Source: Stratiolaelaps scimitus
Lineage: Eukaryota; Arthropoda; Arachnida; Mesostigmata; Laelapidae
Length of the DNA stretch: 64,000 nt
Assembly (NCBI GenBank): GCA_019614645.1
Contig: JABWDB010000018.1
Coordinates: 4,488,501 to 4,552,500 of the forward strand
Direction: 5' to 3'
Below the pieces are notes generated by a model. The model made no database searches, was not told the origin of the DNA, and worked only from the letters and a program-made list of their open reading frames with translations. Position 1 is the stretch's first letter. Every line of letters begins with the position of its first letter. This document shows positions 56,166-64,000 of this stretch, in pieces. A program made the position numbers and the translations under genes.

Positions 56166-58621
56166 GGTAGATAATCGCAATGCAGAATTTCAGAGATAAG
56201 CCATATAATGTCAGATCTTCAAATGTTCCCTTCAAACACAGGTTTGAAACTAACGCCCAGGTGTTCAAGATAGTCACACATCCGCGGACATCTTGTGACA
56301 ACAAACACGAGTTCGTCAAAACTAGTGATCAGCCTTCGTCGGGTCACTGGCTTTCATAATGTAATAAGAAAAGGTTTAGAATTCAATCGGGCTGTATATT
56401 CATAACGAATAGGGCAGTAGCACCGCAACAACTGTCAGTTGTCCCATTCGGCAGTCGGCCGAAAAAACAAAGCGAAATTCTCATTTCGACCTCGCGCGAC
56501 AAGATAGAAGCCCCAGTGAAATGCATAGGCTGTCGCAAAAACAATCGGATAGATAAAGGACTTGCGACGCCGCCTCGTGCACAGAGTTCGGCGAGAGCGA
56601 AGAGACCCCGAGGAGAGAATATACGATGTCGAGAAATCTTGGACACACTAAGATGTGAGCACAGTGGCGTTATAGCGGGGAGGGAGGGTCCCTCCTTCGC
56701 GATAGATCGGCGACGTTGTAGCGAGAACGTACATGCTCGAGCAGAAGTACACGATACAATCAGCGGTTAGGGAGACCACAGGCCCAACGAAGTCAAATGG
56801 CACATGCGGTCACTGGGGGCTGGGTGGTCAGGGGAGCACGAGTTGGAGCGACGCCTGAAGAGGATGAGAAGACGCAAATTCTATGAATATTCAAAGAGGT
56901 CGGTCCGTCGTTCGAGTCACGCGATCGGATACCACCACCACCACCGCCGCGTCCGCCGACAGCAGCAGCCCCAGGAGAGCGTGGTCGGGTGGTCACCGGA
57001 CAGTTCAAGCCAATGGCGGTCGGGAAGTACTGCCACCGCTGACCGGCGGCCACTGCCGCTGCTACCGGACTTATTTTTTTTTCCACAAAGCCGCCGACGA
57101 CGACCGGGTACAGCAGATCGCTTCCTATACAGCAGGAGTGGCACGCGTTGCTATCTTCGATGAGATTCACACAAGGGGACCTTTCTCAGGTGCTTGTCGC
57201 TAGTTGTGGAATAAAACAAGGGAATTTCTATTGTGTAGATACGATGCGATTGATTGACGTCGACTGGAATAATAATATGAAGTACGGATCGTTAACGTAG
57301 CCATAACTACTAGCCGTCGCGGTCAATCTGTCGCGTTGATTAATTAACCATCCGATTAATTGTGGAGTATTTCCTTTTCAAGTTTGTACGTGCAGCATCG
57401 GAGTTGTCTAGTAGTAGACGAGTGCTTCGGTACTGGGAACCTGTCAAGCTGTTTGGCGGTTCTCGCCGCCAACAGTAAATGCTGCAGGTGGAATTGCAGG
57501 TGAAATAAGATGGAATATATGAACACAAATAGCAACTGTATCCGAGTGACCCGCACTATCTGCTGCGGGATACATAAGCTGTTCATTTTGCCTTGAGTGG
57601 AATAACAGCTTGCAACGCTTGCAAAAGCATATGCACTGTGTTGCCTTTACAGCCTTCTTAACCTTACCACTTAACCTGATACTGACGAGGTGAGGTCGCT
57701 CAGCGAAAAGTTCGCGATAGCAAGTGAATGGCAGTGAATGGCGAGCTTGTCTCCACCTAAGGCGAATAGGTGCGCGTAGTCACCGTTGGCCTTCAACTTG
57801 TGCATCCGCAACGGGATGAGACGATCCGGACGCTGTAGAGAGAGAAGAGAGCCTGAAAAAGACAGAAGTGTCCCCAACTTTAAACGAATGTTAGACGAAG
57901 GTCATCTTAATCAGCTTCTTCGCTTGCTGGCCCAACCGCGTCGCTGCAGCGACAGCACGATGTGGCGAGGGGCTTGGACGCAGAGAGGCAGAGACACACA
58001 GTGGACTGCCGCCTGTCCACGAAGATGTCCGCAGTGGTGGTGGTGTCCCAGTGGCGGTAGCGGTACCGGTGGTGAATATAAATAAATAACTGTTTTCATT
58101 ATGATAATGCATTCTCGTTTCCTCTATCGCTCGAAGCATCGACGCGCTTGGACGAGCTTGACGACGGCCGACGCCTAGACGAGCTGCTCAGCTTTGGCCC
58201 GTCCAATGACTATCGCTATTTTTGGTCGTTGACGACGACAACGGCGGTGGTGGCGGCGGTGGCGGCGACGGTGGCGGTAGGCTACGAGGAAAACGAAGTG
58301 CGCAACCCGCGGAGGATCGGAGGAGAACGAGACGAGATCAGGGGCAGACGAGCGACAGGGGCAGCGTGCAAACGCTAGGGCAACAAGGAGTGAGGGGGAA
58401 TAGATATTCTCTGCCGCGGACAGGCCCATGCCCGTGACCGACTAACCGACGCGCAGGCGAAGACGTCTGCCAAGCAGACGTTGCTGTCCGCTCCAGCGTC
58501 AAGCTGCTGTTTTATTGCTCTCGACACCCCACCTCGAGTTGCACCGTTCACCCATCGACCCGCAGCCGCCGCCGCCCTTCCTCTCCCGGGAACCAAGACG
58601 CCACTGAAGGATGCGATGTAT

Positions 58622-58631
58622 CTATATATAC

Positions 58632-58690
<59 letters not shown>
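58622..58690. repeat. Long (TA)n microsatellite
   Basis: About 69 bp of alternating TA with two C interruptions near its start, the longest in the window. Confidence 0.95.
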
Positions 58691-58692
<2 letters not shown>

Positions 58693-59712
58693 TACCCTGT
58701 ACGCCCGATTCGGCTACTGTCTATCTGACTGCCGCGCTCTCGTTCTCATCCACTTGTACAAGTATTGTTATAGTTGTCGCTGTTGCTGTTGTAGATGGTG
58801 GCGGTGACGGTGGTGGCGTTGTTAATATCGAAGCTACTTGCCTCCTCTTGCCACATTCGCTCTGTACGAGAAAGACGAACAATTCGAGTGTTCACCCGAG
58901 TACTTATGTTATTGTATGCAGATGCATCGCGCGACGACGTACCAAACACAAACGAGCTGGATGGATTTATGGAGATTTTTTCAGGGAGATTTAGTTTATG
59001 TTGATTTATCATTTAGTTTATGTTATGCCCTCGTACGCCTGGTACGTAGACAGAAAGTAAGGTCGAATTGTTTTACCTAGTTATCGGTTATTATTTGTGG
59101 CGAATTTCCCGAGTACACCGTTGTTTCAGAGTGAGCATTGATAGATATCCTTACAGCTACGTTTTGTCTTTTCTCATAATACTCCTAATAAATTCCGAAC
59201 ATTAACAGCAGATCACAACGATCAGCCCCAAAGGTCTACACCACTATAGGTCACATATAATAAGATCTACACAGCCGGCACCGTTCCTGCACAGCCACGC
59301 GCACAACGGACCTAGATGCGAAAGCGATGCGAGATTTTATTTCGTTATCATTTGACGAAAACAAAATAAATCGAAGAGGTTTCCCATCTGCTCTATCTCG
59401 CGAACGAGCCCAGACTTGAGGAAGAAAACATCACTAGTCTCTCTCTCTCTCTCTGTCTCTGCCCTCGATCTGGGCACAATAAACGGGTACGCGTTCGTCT
59501 AAAGTGGCTGCAAGCAAAGTTCTGGCCGTAGAAGCAGCAAATAACTGGCGCCACTCTGTTTGCTTTCAGCTGCAGCGCCTTCCTTCGTGTGGAGCTCGCG
59601 CCACTGATGCACTTCGGCAGTTTAGCTTCTGTTCAATTTCTTGACTGTCACCGCCGTCGCCCTCTTGCTGTTGCCTCGCGGTTCGTGGTTCCTGACTAGT
59701 CATATGGGAGAA

Positions 59713-59734
59713 GCAGCAGCAGCAGCAGCAGCGA
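59713..59734. repeat. (AGC)n microsatellite
   Basis: Seven AGC units that translate as poly-Ala or poly-Ser depending on frame. Confidence 0.85.
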
Positions 59735-62147
59735 GCGCCGTGGTGGAAATACTGCTGCTGGTGCCGACTCTACTAAGGAGGCGAACATCCCGACTCCGGA
59801 CTGCGTCCTCCCAGCCGACATGGCCGGTGGAAGGGAAGAAGTAGAAACGTATCTTCGTCGTAAGGGCTGATCGCACTTTGCAATATCTATCTAACCCCTT
59901 CGTTCTTTCATCTGTCCTGTGTCTCGTCTTCTCATCTGGTTCGAGCATATTTTTCGTCTGCGCACCCGTAGAGTCCAGCCTGGCCCGGCCCGAACTACTC
60001 GCTCAGTCTCCCAAACAGCAGCCGGAGGGAAAAAGCAGACTTCTTCGGGTGCTGCGGCGGTCTGCAGGAGACCAGGCCGGACTGACTTGCCGTGTCTCTC
60101 TTCGCAGGGACGACACGCCCGTTTTGGCATCGGCCATCCATACCGGGCTGGCTTACCCCGTTCCGTCTCCCTGAGCGTTCTTATGCCGCCGTGCCCCTCC
60201 TAGTACCGCTTCTACCCAACCGATCCCAGCCCGACACAGGCCCTGAAACGACAGACACTTCTTCGTCTTTCCGAGAGCTCCGGGTGCGTCCCAACGAGCG
60301 GCCTGGCCTGGAGACGAGTGGCGACCCGCCACGGCCACGGATGTCGCCGCCCGGCCGCCCGGTCGGCCGGCAGCGGCGGCGCCGGCGGCGAATGGCGAAA
60401 AAAGATAACGCGAAGAGAAACTTTGAATCCGTTTGGCAGCGTTCCAACCATCCAATATAAATGTGGGGTGAGTCACAGCATCCACGCTCGGGAAGCTCGG
60501 CGCTTCGACGTTGTGGCCAGGGACGTGCACACCGCACAGTCGAACGAAACGTACGGGTAGTGGCTATGCCTCGGATGAGGGCTTGGTATAGCAGGGAGTG
60601 GGAGGACTCAGAGGCTGGTCAAAGGAACATTGGTGTCCCCATACATCGAGGTGGTTTGTGACGAGACCAGAATTTATTGGTGATCTCTCATGTCTCTCCC
60701 TGGCTGGGCCAGCTGAGTGGACGCCACCGCGAGAGAAACGCACGCTGAGCAGAGGCCGAACGGCGCAAAAGGGAAGTCTAATGATGGTGTGCAATAAGTG
60801 ACACCATCACCGTTTGTTACGCGTCCGTTTCGAGGGATTTGATTCTGATTAGGCGCACACTACGGACTAATACATATACAGTGATGTCTGACTTACGACT
60901 TATCTGCTCAGATTCTCAACTTGCCGCGTGAACTTCTCAGCGTCTTCTGCACCGACACAATAGTTGGGAAGACAGCCAACTTATACATGTGGAATACGCT
61001 ATGGCTGACGTTCGGCGCTGGTTGCAGTGGTCTCGTCAACGAAATTGAATGCGTTCTACTCGCTTTCTCAGCTAGATTATCCAGGATACGTCGACGGTAC
61101 GGCTGCACTCACCACGGATATGAGATCGGGGTCATATGATTATACAGAACCGTTCTTCTTCCTGATTGAGCGGAAGTGACAGAAAAGAAAAACTAGATTT
61201 TTCATTATTTCTATTATGATCCTCTTACCGTAAAGCGTCCTTTGGAACTTTGCAGGAAATAATTCATTTCCTCGATGAATTCGCCGCATGATGACGTCTA
61301 CAAGTGATGGTCAACCAGTAGGCATTTCGATGGAGACGTTCAATTTCTTCGACCACTGACTACTCTTGCTGCCTCTGGTGATGTTTCGTGACGTTCTAGA
61401 CGAAGCGAGAAAAGGATGCCAAAGTTATGATGATGAATGAAATAGATAGGACTGGACCTAGATCGAAATTGTTCATGATGAACATGCGAAGCCTGGCTGG
61501 TTTTCTGGCCCGCTGATGCTGCCCGCAGCAGCAGCAGATGTATAGCCGTTAGTGGCTTCGGGGTTAACCGTATTCGAGCGGGCGGTCCCTTTTTTTCTTC
61601 TATGCCTTACTACTACAACTTCCTCGGTGTCTGCGAGATGAGAAAAATGGGACAGAAATGAAGCCGCGCCAATGCTTGCTGATACAGCCGAAGGTCATCG
61701 AGAGAATAGGTCCGTCCGCGAATGTCTTCTCAAGCATTTGAATCCTAGAACGTTCAAGGGACTTCACGCGAAGCGTCTCTGAGAACGAATGCAGTAGCCG
61801 GTCTCGGCCGTGACAAGTAATAGCAAGTGTGCGGGCAATCGGGTGTCATCGCTGCGACCTGTTGTAGCGATATAAAAATGGGATTCTCAATGGAGTCTTC
61901 TCGGCTGTAGTTCTCCTGTTTCATCAAACTAGGGGATCATCAGATACGGCTATTGGTGACATATGAGAACTACCATCTGCACTTGTAATGTAGACACACG
62001 CCACACCGACTGATGATGAGCAGGGATGTAAAAGGCCTCTGAGCCCTGGGTGCGCTGCGGGACAGTATGCGGTAGTCGACAGATACCGAACTCCTCCACG
62101 CCCACATGTTTTTATGTACCTATAATAACAATGTTGAAGGAAAAATA

Positions 62148-62178
62148 ATATATATATAGATAGATAGATATATAGATA
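62148..62178. repeat. (TA)n/(GATA)n microsatellite
   Basis: TA repeats running into ATAGAT units. Confidence 0.85.
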
Positions 62179-62218
62179 TCCTTTCAGATGTATAAGGCCC
62201 TCCAAAGTTAAGTGTACC

Positions 62219-62322
62219 TATGGAGGTTAACTAAATACTTGTAACAGCGTGTGACACGGCCGGTCTACAGTTGACGGCCTACAACGTTAGACCTTCTTTA
62301 TAGAGGTTAACTGAATACTCGT
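62219..62322. repeat. Short direct repeat pair
   Basis: TATGGAGGTTAACTAAATAC at 62219 and TATAGAGGTTAACTGAATAC at 62299, same orientation, 80 bp apart with two differences. Confidence 0.6.
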
Positions 62323-63666
62323 TCCCTGATCATTTGCACGACGGGGCAACGCCTGGTCCTTGACCTCACGTTTCTCACCTCACCTTCTCCTTCATCTCAT
62401 CCCTCGGCCTCGTCCCTCACGAACTCGAAAGTGCAGCGTCTTGCATCAACTTGCATGTTCCTCCACTTCCTCAGGGCGCTTCTCTCTACCGGTCTCCACT
62501 TGCTCGCCGCGTCATCGCGTGCCACTTTTGTACGCGTTCGAGAGAGACAAATAGTCACCCCATGCTACCCCAGGCCTCCTGTCGCCTGGCGCGCCCCCGA
62601 CTTTGATTCCCCTGCTCAACATCGTTCTCGCCGCCAGTCGTGCCCCCCAGCGCCTCCTCCGTGTATGCCGCTTAAACTCAAGCCGAATCCCCGAACGAGT
62701 CGTAGGCTGTTGGAAATCCAAGTCTCGGGTCTAGTAGAACCTCGCTGTGTCCATCGCTGCGGGGGGGCGAAGAATGCACATGGGCGTGTTGGTTGCTGAT
62801 TTATGGGGCTGGTTGGCGCAGTCGCCGCGCGCAAAGGTCCTCTTCGCGTTTCGCTCTCTCCAATCCTCTCAACACTTACAGGGAGCATCGCCGGCGTAGC
62901 CAACATCGCCGGACTCCGCAGGGGTCCGTCCGCGCAACCCCCGGGCGGGTCAGCAGGCCAGCTCGCGTGGGCGTCCGAACGGTTCAACACGTGCGTCGGC
63001 AGCTGAGGACAGCGTAGAGAGTCAGGACTTAACGGGAAGGCGGTAACTTTTCGAGTTTCAAGGCGCGGGGGGTGGTGAACGGCGGTTGAGCTGTGAGTTG
63101 TAGCTGCAGTTGTAACAGTCAGTAGGTAATATTTGCAGAGCAGCTCCGTCGACGCTTCTTTGTGAACTGGAGCGCACCCAAAATACCCGGATTCGGTGAG
63201 AAGTGGAATCGCCCCGCTGGGAGCGTTAAAAAATCGGCAAAATCAGCAAACGAACGGTAAATGAGATAACTACAAGGTAAAATTTGTAGTGAAATTGTCG
63301 CTTGTCGAGAAGAACGCTATTTCAACGCTGCTATCGCAGCGCTAGTATTTGATTTGAAAACAGAGCTGTTGTCGATAGAATGAGCAGGATTGAATGAGGG
63401 AGCTCAATGGTGCTCATGGTGCTCCCCAGCACCATGTCCTACGTATTTGCGGCAATAATACAAGACTACAGTCGGCTTGATAGGAGATATTTTTGTTGCC
63501 TGTTTTTTTGAAACGTTCTCTGAAAATTGCCATGCATGTTAATCGTACATTTGTGTACGGGGAAGGCCATAACCATGTTACGGGTTATGATTATGCCTTC
63601 TTGGCTGGCTCAGTCCGAGCACTCAAAGGGACTCCTCTGATTTCAGAACTATGGTGGTGTATGTGA

Positions 63667-64000
63667 TATACCTACGTCTTCAAATGTACCTCAGTGTCAA
63701 ATGAACGCTTTTCGATGAACACTCGTCCAGTGGCTGCCTTCGAAGTAGATCGAAAGTGCTCCAGCCAAAGCGAGAATTGTGAACAAACCGTAGATGAGTC
63801 TGTTGTTAGATCACTGTATGGAGTCTGCGAGTACATTTTAGACCGAGGAATATGTGGGAAATCTTCCGACCTCTTACGACCCTTGTGCGCTCATAAGACG
63901 AGAGTCATTTCGGATGCATTAGATGAAGAGACATCAGAGAGAAGGCCGTGTTTGTCAGTGGGTGTCGGTACAAGAACTACGGGAAGCAGGACTTATAGGA
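63667..64000 (+). CDS. Possible partial coding region running off the right edge
   Basis: After an in-frame TGA at 63664-63666 the frame stays open for 111 codons to the end of the window. An ATG at 63715-63717 gives MNTRPVAAFEVDRKCSSQSE, then VRSLYGVCEYILDRGICGK and LLRPLCAHKTRVISDALDEE. The texture is cysteine- and charge-mixed and not repeat-derived. No acceptor, Kozak strength or family match decides whether it is a first exon, an internal exon or chance. Confidence 0.25.

Larger units (their letters stand above)
56170..63660. other. No supported gene; alternating CpG-rich and repeat sequence
   Basis: GC/CpG-rich patches lie at about 56.9-57.1, 57.9-58.6, 59.9-60.5 and 62.3-63.0 kb. Repeats include the long TA run at 58622-58690, a CT run at 59439-59458, an (AGC)n run at 59713-59734 and TA/GATA at 62148-62178. 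A near-identical 23-bp sequence (GAGGTTAACTAAATACT and close variant) recurs at about 62219 and 62299. Alanine- and arginine-rich frames reflect composition. Confidence 0.3.

Noticed and set aside
1..64000. CRISPR arrays, bacterial operons, intact tRNA or rRNA genes
   Set aside because: No spaced direct-repeat array, no Shine-Dalgarno-led gene clusters, and no sequence folding as a proper cloverleaf or matching rRNA was seen.

Overview
This window looks like nuclear DNA of an invertebrate animal, most likely an arthropod. The grounds are long gene-poor stretches full of (TA)n, (ATT)n and (CTG)n microsatellites, a U6 snRNA-like sequence, 5'-truncated non-LTR retrotransposon copies, tRNA-derived SINE-like repeats, and short candidate exons flanked by GT/AG splice signals. 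There are no bacterial operons or ribosome-binding sites. A closer taxonomic call (for example a mite or tick) would be a guess.

Coding content is sparse. The best single gene is an apparently intronless, highly acidic 176-residue protein on the minus strand (27169-27699), with a strong start context and two AATAAA signals downstream. The longest reading frame (19808-21085) is not a host gene. It is the C-terminal part of a non-LTR retrotransposon protein: the end of the reverse-transcriptase region, a CCHC knuckle and a restriction-like endonuclease. It is flanked by a perfect 10-bp target-site duplication. A shorter piece of the same family lies at 43345-43461. Reading for exons rather than ATG-initiated frames gives a phase-compatible exon pair on the minus strand (30736-30565 joined to 29575-29370). 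It also gives a disputed set around 11.3-14.5 kb where both strands offer consistent exon chains, an isolated frame at 44808-45131, a possible internal exon at 55993-56165, and open frames running off both window edges. I recognise none of these proteins with confidence.

Repeats give the clearest structure. A dispersed repeat superfamily ends in a small hairpin (GCTGA-nnn-TCAGC) followed by GAAAA. Seven copies are visible, and at least two have tRNA-promoter-like sequence upstream, so this looks like SINEs with a shared stem-loop tail. One copy is abutted by a 337-bp MITE with 92-bp inverted termini. A 964-bp foldback element with ~340-bp arms lies at 39.2-40.1 kb, and a smaller MITE-like element next to an LTR-like stretch lies at 5.0-5.5 kb.

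Layout: 0-5 kb mostly non-coding with a possible terminal exon at the left edge; 5.0-5.5 kb transposon remnants; 5.5-11 kb non-coding with repeat copies; 11.3-14.5 kb candidate exons; 14.5-19.5 kb microsatellite-rich; 19.8-21.1 kb retrotransposon; 21-27 kb non-coding; 27.2-30.7 kb two minus-strand genes (one complete, one partial); 28.4-32.4 kb SINE-like copies and MITE; 32-39 kb non-coding with AT hairpins; 39-43.5 kb repeat cluster (foldback, U6-like, SINE-like, retrotransposon fragment); 44-64 kb mostly unassigned, with several GC- and CpG-rich patches and a possible exon at the right edge.
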